This document shows positions 29,101-39,500 of a stretch of 64,000 bases of DNA, piece by piece. Under the pieces are notes generated by a model. It was not told the origin of the DNA. It made no database searches and saw nothing but the letters and a program-made list of their open reading frames with translations. A program made the position numbers and the translations under genes. Location of the stretch: the NCBI GenBank assembly GCA_036850595.1, contig CM072152.1, forward strand, positions 10,001,640 through 10,065,639. The letters are read 5' to 3'. Each line of letters opens with the position of its first letter. Within the stretch, counting starts at the first letter, position 1. This DNA comes from Rhyacichthys aspro. Lineage: Eukaryota > Chordata > Actinopteri > Gobiiformes > Rhyacichthyidae.

Positions 29101-29792
29101 AGACAAGTTCTGTGTCATATATTTGTTCTGTATTGTTTCTCCCTAGGCCCTTGCTTTTTCTTGTCCTGCCCTGTCACCGTGGATGAGTTTCGCTCATGGT
29201 TCATTGACCTGTGGAACCATTCCATTATCCCGTACCTGCAAGAAGGAGCAAAGGATGGCATTAAGGTAAAAAAACAAGGACATCAATGATTCATCAGCAA
29301 TTGGCTTCCACTTAATCCATGCATCTTTGCTTGCGTTGCTAATGAGCTCCATTTCATACTTAATGGTCTGCTTTAATTTAACTTTCCTGGTATGTTGTGA
29401 AACTCCAGGTCCATGGCCAGAAGGCAGTATGGGAAGATCCAGTAGAGTGGGTAAGGGGCACCCTGCCTTGGCCTTCTGCCCAGCAAGACCAGGCAAAGTT
29501 GTTCCACCTGCCTCCCCCAAATATTGGCTCCAGCAGCCCTGGACAGGCCAGTGAAGTGAGGCCCCACAAGGAAACTCCACCCAGCTCCATGGAATCTGAT
29601 CCACTGGTAAGAGAGAGCATGTCAGGATATTTCCATTTCGCATGTGAATTTTGGAATGCTATTGATTGTGTTATATTAATGATGGGATTTTTCTCTTCTT
29701 TGTTATAGATGGCAATGCTTTTAAAACTTCAGGAGGCTGCCAATTGCATTGAATCCCCTGACAAAGAAGACCCTCGCTTGCCTAAACTTTGA
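2251..29792 (+). CDS. nav1: Neuron navigator 1 (nav1), 30 coding exons
   Basis: Neuron navigator 1 is a large cytoskeletal protein of developing neurons. It tracks microtubule plus ends through EB proteins and is implicated in growth-cone steering and migration. Joining the exons described in the separate entries gives 5577 bp, 1858 aa plus stop, close to human NAV1 (about 1877 aa). Order along the protein: basic Ser/Pro-rich N-terminus with SxIP motifs (SRIP about 150, SGIP about 619), Ser-rich linker, coiled coils (about 1064-1160 and 1275-1340), and a C-terminal AAA-type ATPase module with Walker A GPSGTGKT (1543-1550) and Walker B VVILDD (1609-1614). The C-terminal exons read as NAV1, not NAV2/NAV3 (for example KEKCVDSLVFETLIPKPMM and the ending KLQEAANCIESPD). 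Start chosen at ATG 2251: A at -3, G at +4, in-frame stop upstream. Exon phases agree throughout. Fish often carry two nav1 copies; which one this is cannot be told. Confidence 0.95.
2939..6594 (+). other. nav1: nav1 intron 1
   Basis: AT-rich intron of about 3.7 kb with donor GGTGAGT and acceptor CTACAG. Short AT runs occur near 5263. No exon, RNA gene or recognisable transposon is seen. Confidence 0.8.
8170..15060 (+). other. nav1: 5' part of nav1 intron 3, no exon seen
   Basis: This is the first 6.9 kb of a 9.9-kb intron. It holds only short open frames without homology that can be recognised and no paired splice sites around a conserved frame. A large intron in a neurodevelopmental gene is a usual place for enhancers, but none can be identified by eye. 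Confidence 0.6.
15095..15751 (+). promoter_or_regulatory. nav1: Candidate internal nav1 promoter (CpG-rich)
   Basis: Within nav1 intron 3 the base composition changes. About 16 CpG dinucleotides occur between 15480 and 15810, against CpG-poor surroundings. Upstream lie a CCAAT box in palindromic form (CCAATTGG, 15100-15107), an inverted CCAAT (ATTGG, 15147-15151) and a TATA-like TATTTAAAT (15187-15195). Immediately downstream is an ATG followed by a strong splice donor whose phase fits nav1 exon 4. Together this looks like an alternative promoter for a shorter nav1 isoform. It is an inference from composition and motifs; no transcript evidence was available. Confidence 0.5.
15752..15831 (+). 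CDS. nav1: Candidate alternative first coding exon of nav1
   Basis: An ATG at 15752 opens 26 codons beginning MSGRILIGKVPPLQSASRTK and ending at donor CCAAG|GTAAAG, leaving two bases of a codon. nav1 exon 4 (18030) needs exactly two bases before it, so the join reads ...FTP-S-WDESSSISSG and continues in frame. The frame is open back to a TGA at 15647-15649, and no other in-frame ATG precedes 15752. A short upstream ORF starts at 15646 and ends before this ATG. The start context is only moderate (C at -3). The peptide is basic and has no recognised homologue. It would give an isoform lacking the first 382 residues and the SRIP motif. Confidence 0.45.
15832..18029 (+). other. nav1: 3' part of nav1 intron 3
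   Basis: Intron sequence between the candidate alternative exon and exon 4. No exon or repeat family is recognised. Confidence 0.6.
18030..21568 (+). CDS. nav1: nav1 exons 4-7 (Ser/Pro-rich linker)
   Basis: Exon 4 is 18030-18180, exon 5 is 18856-19156, exon 6 is 19888-20638 (751 bp, the largest exon) and exon 7 is 21158-21568; residues about 383-920. Landmarks shared with human NAV1 include WDESSSISSGLSD, EKRSLVESGLSWYSED, GSFKKGKNPPIGVTSPITHT, SFGYKKP, SSGIPVKP (a second SxIP-type motif), IQYRSLPRPAKSS, VNQTDREKEK and LDKVNSNSLD. This part is low-complexity, rich in Ser, Pro and Lys, and likely disordered. Exon phases are 2-0-1-2-2 across the junctions and keep one frame. Confidence 0.92.
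21788..25133 (+). CDS. nav1: nav1 exons 8-16 (coiled-coil region)
   Basis: Exons: 21788-21829 (42 bp), 21917-22077, 22484-22654, 22779-22831, 22993-23016 (24 bp), 23418-23495, 24408-24491, 24822-24933 and 25012-25133. Together they encode residues about 921-1203. The first exons carry the conserved RRHSHTI and ISRSNSIGP blocks. Exons 12-15 form a heptad-rich coiled coil containing RRELESSQEKVANLTMQLSA and LVAAFEQSL. Exon 16 ends in a six-lysine run, KKKKKKSW. The open frames that continue past several donors (for example after 24491 and 25133) are intron read-through. Confidence 0.9.
25441..25449 (+). CDS. nav1: Candidate 9-bp nav1 microexon (Val-Phe-Glu)
   Basis: Nine bases, GTCTTTGAG, lie between a strong acceptor (TTTTTATTTTAG) and a strong donor (GTGAGT). 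Both neighbouring exons meet in phase 0, so inclusion adds V-F-E between KKSW and LRSSFNKAF and skipping keeps the frame. UGC-containing pyrimidine-rich sequence precedes the acceptor, as is typical of neural microexons controlled by SRRM4. Inclusion in mature mRNA is inferred. Confidence 0.6.
25702..26764 (+). CDS. nav1: nav1 exons 17-20 (second coiled coil and linker)
   Basis: Exons 25702-25880, 26004-26160, 26344-26542 and 26667-26764 encode residues about 1207-1417. Landmarks: LRSSFNKAF, DIEEIATPESSAPSSPK, then the coiled coil VSELRSELWEKERKLTDIR and LEALNSAHQLEQL, then a Ser/Pro-rich linker. All have close counterparts in human NAV1. Phases fit at each junction (2, 0, 1, 0). Confidence 0.9.
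26842..29792 (+). CDS. nav1: nav1 exons 21-29 (AAA ATPase module and C-terminus)
   Basis: Exons: 26842-26937, 27147-27315, 28097-28332, 28421-28575, 28657-28728, 28873-29069, 29147-29265, 29409-29606 and 29709-29792, with TGA at 29790-29792. Residues about 1418-1858. Exon 23 holds the Walker A loop GPSGTGKT. Exon 24 holds Walker B VVILDD and the conserved ELVNGALTCKYHK. Later exons hold CPYIIGTSNQPVKM, FSNNVEPANGFLVRYL, FLEKHSTSDFLIGP and WEDPVEWV. Exon 24 ends at a GC donor (AAATG|GCAAGT at 28576), which is required to rebuild the conserved HKCPYIIG. The ATP-binding residues appear intact, so the module is probably active as in other navigators. Confidence 0.95.
27316..28096 (+). other. nav1: nav1 intron 22
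   Basis: A 781-bp intron in a region where most introns are shorter. It contains a 68-codon open frame at 27652-27858 with no recognised homologue. No splice sites of matching phase were found around it, so it is left as intron. Confidence 0.65.
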
Positions 29793-32610
29793 ACATAATC
29801 ATAAATTTACACTTGGCAGTTTAAAGGTTATATTAGGTCCACTCTAGTGGTGCGTTCAGGAACACACAGACAAAAGCCCCCAGAATTTTTTGTTGGATTT
29901 GTTCCACTGTTCCCTGGTGTCTAACAAGTTATCCTCATCATTTTAATATAAAATTAAAAAAATACATAATTAAAGAAAGAAAATCGCCTTTCTCCACAGA
30001 GACTAAATCAGTTCATCTGTGTACTACCAAGTTAGCGCTCAGTTCTCTTAGATTGGTGCTAATAGATCACTATGAAAGTGTCTCTCACTCAGCACTTAGA
30101 TTTCAAATCACTCAGGTGATTTGTGCAGCAGCACATGCTGACCAACCCATTCTTATTAAGGTACATAATGGAATATTGACTTCTTGATTTGTTCTTAATA
30201 ACAGTGATTCATTTTTTTGTAAAAGAGTATGACAGCATCTGCAGTACATATCTTGGCTAAACCACATATGCAATTCCAAACTTAACAACCCAAGCAGGTC
30301 AAACTAACACAATGCCTTAAACACAAAGACGTCGATGTCACTTCAACTTTAGCAGACTATTCTGGTGCTTTGTCAGTGTCATCACAACTGAGACCATCTG
30401 TATTAATTCAACTATGTGCTTACCTTGGCTGCTTTATTGCCTTATTTATCATTTTTATGTCTTTCAAAACTTTTTTGGTTTAAAATTGTGATTTCTTGCT
30501 GTCATACCCTTTTGCATAAAAGACAAGACCTTACTTAAACACGTTAAGCACTTAATTTCATTTTTTGAACTGCTCTATACAAATATGTAGTGTCTGCTCT
30601 ATTGCCATAAGAATCAGGTATTAAATTCCTATTACACAGGGGATCACAATACAAACACTATGAAGATACTGTTAAAATTGCATTTTTCCTTTCAGATATT
30701 ATGATCACAGTGAACGTATTTCTTTTATCCCCTTATTTACTGTACTTATTGTGTATAAACTTCATGTAAATACGATCAGAGAGCATTGCAGTTAATTTAT
30801 GTACTTACAGTTGCTTCATGTTTAATATGCTGAACCAAATACTTACGTTTTTAAGTTTAACCATGAATGTATCGACGTTTCTTACACAACAGTATCAGAA
30901 GGTTAGTAGGTGCTTTTTAAATAAGCCTTATCACAGAGCCCCACTTAACAAACTCAGAGTGACTTTAAAGCTACCTAATCTCACTTCATTAGCGACATGT
31001 AGTGTCACATTGTCCACATTATTTACATGTAGGTGCTCTTCATGTCCCAGTTGTTCAGTGTCACATTCAGATTTAACTAGCAAAACGTTTTGTGTCCTAG
31101 AGAATCGAAACAAATGTGAAATAGATCCGAAAGATATTTTTAGTATGTGTCGTGGAAGTATGGTTGAAGACAATGTGTTGACAATATCTAGGTTTTGTAA
31201 GTAACTCTATGGTGTAAGCCCATACTGATTTGGGATAACAAAGCACAGCGGCAAAGGAGAAAACTGTAAAAACTGAAAAAGTGATAAATTAAGTCCAAGA
31301 TTGTGAAGTGGTCAGTGGTGTCAAAGTAATCCATCTCATTCTGAAGTCATGTTTAGGTGCTCAGACTAACTTCTCCTGTACATAAACACTGTAAATGAAT
31401 GTCACACCACTTTTTTTTATTTTTATTTTTTATTTTATATATGTATACTTTGATTAAGCTGCTTTGGCTTTGCTATTGCACTGTGCTGAAATCTGACCAG
31501 TATAAAATGTTCCAGCTTACGCACAGCTCTGATCGGTCACCTGAAGATGTATTTAAGATTTAGCTTAGCAAAACATACCCCGCCACATGCCAGTTAGGTA
31601 TCATTTTCTTATATGTAAATACTATATCTGATATTAGGCAACCTGCTCTACAGATTTAAACATCGCTTATAGTTCATCTCATTCCATCCACTGGTTGTTG
31701 TGCCTGTTGCTCTGTTGTAACTGTGATTTGTGTTTGCTTACTAGGATAAAAAAAAAGACTATGCAGCAACTTTTACTGGTGTTGGCAATCAACAAAGGTC
31801 TGAAATTCACAAGTTAACGGAGCAGGTTTTCATCTAGTCTGGTCTGTTTTGGACTGTTTTGGACCAATTTGGACCAAACTGTAGCACAGGATAAAAATGT
31901 AAGCTCATGAAACAGGGATGCTATGCTGTAAGCCTTAAAGAAAGACAGAAAGGTTGGTTGTCACTGCATCGAAGACAGGGTTTTAGAGTCTTTTATGTGT
32001 TTTGTGCTTAAGAAAAGAAACAAATGTACCACTTAAACGATGTCGGTGGTTAAATGACGATAAACAGAAAAAGATAAGTCTGCAACAATCAGCTCTTTAA
32101 AGCTTGCATAGTTTGAATAAAATAGAACCATCAGATGTATGGGGAAAAACAGATGTAGGCCAATACAGGTTGCTGAATAGTCACATTTTTGCAAAGCTTG
32201 TTGTGGACTACAAACGATATTAAAAATGTCATGCAGTATCAAATGTTAAGGGTTGTAAGTGTTGTAAATGCATGTAAACTCGCTGTGTGATGAGAAAAAA
32301 AACTGTTGCAGCAATTGTATTGTGGAGGAAGATCATTTAAGACAATGTTTTCCTTTGTAATACTCAGATATTTGATATTTCTTTTTTCTACAGACTCCTT
32401 TCTAAAACGTCAGGTCTCTATTTTGTACAGGACATCACTGTAAAGACTGTAAATAGGTCAGCATTCTGGATGCGGCAACAATCATTGTGGAGGAAAGAGC
32501 GGTATATTTAAAAAGATGGGTCCGATACAGGGATAAGGCACGCTTCTTAAGGGTATCATCCATCTATCACTGTTTGTTGGAATCAATAAAATACATATTA
32601 TATTCATTTT
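29793..32610 (+). other. nav1: Probable nav1 3'UTR
   Basis: AT-rich sequence without exons follows the stop codon. A canonical AATAAA lies at 32585-32590, which would give a 3'UTR of about 2.8 kb, in keeping with long 3'UTRs of navigator genes. An earlier AATAAA occurs near 32118. Three exact Pumilio-type TGTAAATA motifs fall within it (30765, 31614, 32448). The 3' end is inferred. Confidence 0.5.
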
Positions 32611-33303
32611 CTCTGATCACTTTTTATTACGCAGTAAGGATGGCATTATTGTGTAAAAAGGGTCTGTAAAAGGAGCAATTTAGGAATGATAGTCTTTAAG
32701 ATTTCACGTTTCATAAAATAATACCTATTCTATCAGTTCGTAAAACTATCCTATCACTGCATAAAACTGAAATTCTAAATGTTCAGAGTTAAAGACCTTA
32801 ATAAAGTATCTAGAAAACATTCACATATCAACCAGCTGTGCTTTATAGCTTTGTATTAAGCTATTTGCAGAGTAGCAAAGAAGAAGTTGTTTTCATTCCT
32901 GGGGTAGTGAGACCTGGCTTGAACTAAATGCCGTGCTCTTTACATGGTGCATAAAAGTAGTGTTGTAATCCTGGTGATGATTGGAGTTAAAGTCAAAACT
33001 ACTGTAGAGATTTAACAAGCTAATATAATAATCTATCGCATGCAGAGAATAGGCTAGAGTTAGATGTTGTCATGCTGACCTTTAATGCAAAACGTAATAA
33101 AAGTGATGTTTTGTGTGATGGTCCTTGTGTGATCCTCCTGACCTGTTCCCTGGTCCAGTCCTTCAAAGATCCCAGTATCTGTTACAGACTGGGCGGAGCC
33201 TGGCGCACAGAGTCTTATAAAAGCCCGCTGCACGCCACAGAATGATGGCATTGGATATAGTTTTACGGACTTTACCAGTTGGGAATTAGCTGCAACCTCC
33301 AAC
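32611..33303 (+). promoter_or_regulatory. mybph: mybph promoter and 5'UTR
   Basis: A TATA box (TATAAAA, 33216-33222) preceded by a GC box (GGGCGG, 33191-33196) predicts transcription from about 33245, leaving a 5'UTR of about 60 bp before the ATG at 33304. Further upstream are an M-CAT element (CATTCCT, 32894-32900, the TEAD site found in muscle promoters) and an E-box CAGCTG near 32832 (the type bound by MyoD-family factors). This fits a striated-muscle gene. Only the TATA box is strong on its own. Confidence 0.6.
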
Positions 33304-33556
33304 ATGCCGTCCAAGCCTGCCCCAATCAAGAAGGCGGCACCGAAAGAACCAGCCAAGAAGGAGGAGGCCCCTGAGGCGGCCCCAGAGCCCGAGGCGGCCC
33401 CTGCTCCAGAGGCAGCCCCCGCAGAGGCTGCCCCCGCTGAGGCCGCTCCTGCCCCCGCAGAGGAGGCCGCTCCTGCCCCCGCTGAAGGAGAAGCTGCACC
33501 TGCCCCGGCTGAAGAAGCCCCTGCTGCCCCGGCAGAAGAGGCTCCCCCCGCCGACG
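33304..33556 (+). CDS. mybph: mybph exon 1 (Lys/Pro/Ala/Glu-rich)
   Basis: This exon encodes residues 1-84, starting MPSKPAPIKKAAPKEPAKKE and continuing as imperfect PAE repeats, ending at GCCGACG|GTAATA in phase 1. The basic, Pro/Ala-rich start resembles the N-terminal extensions of essential myosin light chain and cardiac MyBP-C, which contact actin; a similar role here is inference. The high GC gives long shadow open frames on the minus strand, which are not genes. Confidence 0.9.
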
Positions 33557-36500
33557 GTAATACACACTGCAGAGGCCTGTCGCTTGCTTTTGTCCCTGGA
33601 TCAACCCCGGCTGCAAATAAAAGTCTAGATAGAGCTTTTTATCTTTAGAGGTAATGGTCGAACGGTAAGCACGCTTCGACGGACCAAGAGCTGTTCCAGG
33701 GCACTCACAGGAAGTTCTACGGTGCTGAAGTGAATGTTTTGCAAATTTACTTCTATTTTATTTCTTATGTCGAAACATAATAACCATAACAAGCCCAGTG
33801 CTCTATTGCTACTTCAATTCTAACACTCAAAACTAATAACTGTAATGATAATCATAACCATCATTATGGTCAAAACTGACAAGCCTCCTCACACTCAGTC
33901 TTTGTTATGAATTAGTGCACTACTAACTGTCCTAACTTCTAACATTAGCTCCTGCCCCTGCTGCAGAAGAAGCCCCTGAAGCCCCCGCTGATGGTAGGGA
34001 CTTGGGTTCAAACTGATATCATTTAACACATAACATATTGTTCATTCAAACCTTTATACTTAAAGGTATAATGCACTAACATTTTTACATTAATATCCTC
34101 TGTACAGTTGCTATGACTGTAACATATACAGGTATCTATGAAATGGGCTAACTGTACTAATATGTGATGGCTGTGCTTTGTTCTAACCTCTAATGTCAGC
34201 TGCTGCTCCTGCTGCAGAAGAAGCCCCTGAAGCCCCCGCTGATGGTAAAGTAAAAGGATATTACACAGCACTGTAGATTGTAAGGCTAATGACTAACTGA
34301 CTTTCCAGTAAGCCTTTTACTGTGTTAATTGTATACTTTGTGACTTATACATTTACATTAATTGCTATTATAATATAGAATTAGCCACTTTTTATCTTGA
34401 AACATTTAATCCAACTGCACTAACCTGTGATGCCTGTGATATGTTTGTAATGTATAACATTAGCTGCTGCTCCTGCTGCAGAAGAACCTGCTGAAGCTCC
34501 CGCTGAGGGTAAAAAAAGACAGAAATTCATATAGGTTTAATAATATGTCAGGCTACACATTTACCATGCTCTATTTGAGCTTACAGTCAATACTTGAGTG
34601 TACAGTCTTTATACCCTTTAGATGACTAACATGTGATGCCTGTGATATGTTCTAACATTAGCTGCTGCTCCTGCTGCAGAAGAACCTGCTGAAGCTCCTG
34701 CTGAGGGTAAAGAAGACAGAAATTCATATAGGTCTAATATTAGCTTCAGTTGTAAGGCTAAAAACAAAGTGAACCGTTAACAAGACATTTACCATGCTCT
34801 TTTTGAGCTTGATCTTACAGTCAGTACTTGAGTGTACAGTCTTTATACCCTTTAGATGACTAGACTAACGTGATGCTGTGATATGTTCTAACATTAGCTG
34901 CTGCTCCTGCTGCAGAAGAACCTGCTGAAGCTCCTGCTGAGGGTAAAGAAGACAGAAATTCATATAGGTTTACTATTAGCTTCAGTTGTAAGGATAAAAA
35001 CAAAGTGAACCGTTAACAACACATTTACCATGCTCTTTTTGAGCTTGATCTTACAGTCAGTACTTTCAAGTACAGTCTTTATACCCTTTAGATGACTAAC
35101 ATGTGATGCTGTGATATGTTCTAACATTAGCTGCAGCTCCCGCCGCAGAAGAACCTGCTGAAGCTCCTGCTGAGGGTAAAAAGCTATTTCATAGAGCTGT
35201 TAGATTTTCTTTATTTCTAAGGCTAAAAACTAAATTACTTCTGGACATTACTGTATTTTATACAGCTTTTTGTCTTGCATCACATGTAAGACACATTTTA
35301 GTTTGTAACCTTCATACTGTGAGGCTAACTGCACTAATGCCTGTGATATCTTCTAACCTTTAAAATCAGCTGCTGCTCCTGCCGCAGAAGAATCTGCCGA
35401 AGCCCCTGCAGAGGGTAATATAGAGATATTCATATAGAATACATTATTTTCACTTTATTTTATTAAAAGCTGACTCCATTATGTCTCATTACTATACTTT
35501 ATGGAGCTTGATCATGTACACTTTATATGAGATTACAGTAAAGATGAGTTATTGACACTCTTTATAACTTGTGGCTAACTGCACTAATATGTGACGCTAA
35601 TCTCTTCTAATATGTAACATCAGCTGCTGCTCCTGCTGCAGAAGGATCTCCTGAAGCCCCCGCTGATGGTAAAAAAGTCATTAGTTATCACAGACATATG
35701 ATAACTTTATGATTTTCAAATGTATATAGTATAAGGTTCCTATGGTAAGGTTAACAGCAACAACTAACCTCTTGACCATAGCCCAGAGCTACATCTATCT
35801 TATGGAGAATCGTCTCTTAAAAGATGTACCATTTGCTTGACTGCACTAATTATTAATATCTAACATTTAAAATTAGCTCCTGCTCCAGCCGCAGAGGAAG
35901 CTGCTCCCGCTGCTGACTCAGAAGCACCTGCTGATGGTAAAGCACATGTAACATAAGAATATGTTCACTGCTCTCTCTTGAATCATTCTTAAAGATTCTT
36001 GTTTTGGCATTTGAGAAACATGACTAAAATGTGTAATGGTGTAAATTCTGGGAGACGGTGAAGTACATAACATTTGAAGCTGTAGCATTGCTCTTAATAC
36101 CTGCTGCCCATAATAATGCAAATGCCTATTTAACATCAGCTGAAGCTGCTGAGGCGCCTGCACCAGAAGAGCCTAAAGCACCCACTCCTCCTCCACCTCC
36201 ACCCAAAGGTAATGCTTCCTCCACTTTGGCAGTGATTCCTCTTTGATTATTTACTCTCTATTTATTACAGAGTTCAGATAAACAACTACATCTGGTAGAT
36301 TTACATTTCCCTCCTGCATCTCTGAGATTGAAAAGGAGCTGAAGTATTTGTTGTGCATTGCAGAACCCACCAGCGCTCCTTTGGACCTGTTTGTAGAGGA
36401 CAAGAATGACACCTCTGTTACCATTATCTGGAGCCAGCCAGAGGTCATTGGACCGTCTGGTTTGGATGGATACACCATTGAAGTTTGCAAAGAAGGAAGT

Positions 36501-39500
36501 AAGTTTTTCTTATCTTATTTATTTGAAAATTATTATTATACCTCTTAATGCTGCAGTGCTGAAAAACGTCTTAAGTCTACTCAGGAACATGCACATTTTT
36601 TCTTTTAATGTGGGTCAACCATATCAGTTGCAGCTGTCCCTGAAGTGTCACTCCCAGAGTTGTATCATGAGCTACCTAACTTCTCCCTACAAGGAAAGGG
36701 GCATTTCAGGAGCTGCTGTTCGCTCGCAGGGGTCCTGCTTTTAGACTTACAGCCTGCAGCTAATATCAGCCTCAGTTCAGTGTGACCTTCATTTAGCACC
36801 ATAGACATGTTAAATTAGACAACATAGATAACAGTAGTTTTTGTTTAATGAAATAAACAAATAGTGAATTATTGTGTTACAATATCTGTACTGTCACGGA
36901 CTTCGATTCCACTTTCATTGTGACTTTTTTCCACCTAGCTGAGGACTGGAAAGCAGTCAATGAGGATCTGCAGAAATCCTGTCGTTACGTTATCAAGAAT
37001 CAGACCACTGGAGACCGCCTGAAAATCCGTGTGGTGGCTGTGAACGCTGGTGGACCTAGCCCCCCAGTTGCCCTTCCAGAGCCTGTCCTGGTCAAGGAAG
37101 TTGCTGGTGAGACATTTGTGAAGCACTTAAAGAACACTGTCAAATATAAAGTCACAAAAACCTATATAAAGTCCATATACGATGGTTTACTAAGAGTAGC
37201 AAGTCAAATTTAGATACATTTGACAATGACATGAAGTATGTAAGAAGAAGACTCCGGAAAAAGCAATAGAATGAAATAGGCTCAAACCTATAGACCCATA
37301 AGGGGTAGGTGGTACCATAAAATGCAAAGTCAAACAGCAAAAGCCCAGCAATAGTTTCTTCAGCTGTCCACGTCTTTTTGACACGTAGCTGCTGGGTTTA
37401 CAGAATGAAACTGTGGGCTTCTTACTTGTTTCCACATTGAGACTGTACACATTCCCACAGAGCCCTAAAGCCATAATTACAGGCCTGTTAAGCAGCAGGT
37501 TTTAGTGCCGCTGCACACCTTACAGTGATAATCAGGCATCGTGTATGTTAAGTGATTTGCGGTAAAATGAGGATCAGACCTGGAGGGCTTTAAAAGGAGG
37601 AGCTGTGTCATTTTGGCTCAGTCACAAATCATGGTTATGCGTAATGGAGAGATGAACAGGGAGGGACAGCAACCTGATCCCAAAGGACTGGCAGGATTTC
37701 AAAAGTCATGACCGTTCCTATGTTTGCCATAGTAGGCAGGCCACTTATAGAATCAGCTCATGAATGATTTCCTTCAAAACGACCACAAAGATTAAGGTAA
37801 AATATAACAGGCATGTGAGTACTATTAACACGGATTTTTCAGCGGAGAGGTTGGCATTGCATTGTGCTTGCCGCCAGAGCTCATGCTGGGAAGTGTCAAG
37901 CTGCTTTCCTGTAAGATCGATGGCGACAAGTGATCTGAGTGCAAGCAGGTGGGGGCAATGTTGGAGGGCTGCAAGTTAAATTCCAGTGTGTCCTATCTCT
38001 GTGTCCAACGCGGGGGTGGTAGGGTACAGCTCTGACTTCTCAGGTGTCACCCAAATCTCTTGACACTTCTAGAGATTCGCTGTTTATTTTGAAACATGCC
38101 GCAGACTTTACTGTTCGTTAAGCCCAGATTTTAATGTTTCCAGTGCACTTAAGTGTGGTATTTTCCAAGTATTGATTATAGTCTGGGTCATCTTTTCAGG
38201 AGAAATATATTACGGCGATTATTGGCAATCATGTGGCCGTTTTAAGTTGACTTTATTTGAAAGATGATGTGTGTATAATGTGTGTGTATAATTCTAATAT
38301 GAGCTTTCTGATGTGAGCAAAGTAAGTATAGCTCCGAATCACGCGTCATGAGTGGTTATAGGAGAGGTGATATACTACACTATGCCTGCTTTATTTAGAG
38401 TCCGGACAAATGTCACTCTGGTCGACTTAGCAGCTGGTGCGTCTCACCAAATTACTTTTACAAATGAGCGTGCAGAGGCAGAGAGTGTGAGTGTCACAAT
38501 CTCTAACTATGCATGTTATTTCTTTTCTCATGACCTTTAAGCTATTATTATCTTTTACATCCTTATATACAGTGTAGCAATGGTAGCAATGGAATATTGT
38601 GCAATGATTTAAGCCAGGACTAAGCAAAAAGACACAACCTTGGTATATTGTAACATATTCTTTTCATTATGAGGATATATTTCAGTGGTAATGGCATTTC
38701 CCTGTCCAGCTTGCTCTCTAAATATCCTAAAAGACTTCGAGCTTTAAGACTATTGGATTTAACATAAAGGAGTTACTTTTATGACTACTTCAAGCACAGA
38801 GATTTACTTTTTAGAGGGAGAAAAATAAATGCTGTCTGGCCAAGATACACTGGCTTAAATGAGCTCAACGTATCATCAAATGTCTTAACGTTTGTTAGTC
38901 ACAAAAGGCCTTTAAATCCTCCTTAAGTTGATTTTTTGTTTGTCATGCTGAGCTGTGTTGCAAAAGATAAAGTGCTGCACAGGCGTTCTAAGGTGCCCCC
39001 AATATAATGACTCATAATGTCATTCATTACATTCTGTTCAGACCGTCCCAAGGTTCGCCTGCCACGCTTCCTCAGGCAGAGATACGTCGCTTATGTCGGA
39101 GACAAGATCAACCTGACCATCCCCTTCACTGTAAGTCTGACCAGCACAACATTCCCAAAAAAAACATTATCATCCTTTATATTGCACTCATTTATATATA
39201 TATTTATCTCTCTCAGGGTAAGCCTAAACCTGTGGTGAGCTGGACAAAGAATGGAGGCGCTCTGGACACAAAGAGGGTTAATATCCGCAGCACAGACAGA
39301 GACAGCATCCTGTTTATCCGTGCGGCCGAGAGAGATGACTCTGGAGTGTATGAGATGAGTGTCAAAGTGGAGGACTTTGAGGACAAGGCTTCACTCATTC
39401 TGCAGATTGTTGGTTAGTAACAAATTGGGAGATTCATTGTCCTAAACGGGGTAATGCTAGTTGCGTAATAAGTGTGTTTCCCACAGAGTTGCCTGGTCCT

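Noticed and set aside
29194..29643. 149-codon minus-strand open frame
   Set aside because: Antisense shadow of nav1 exons 27-28.
33286..33616. Gly/Arg/Leu-rich open frames on the minus strand
   Set aside because: Shadow frames of the GC-rich PAE repeat in mybph exon 1.
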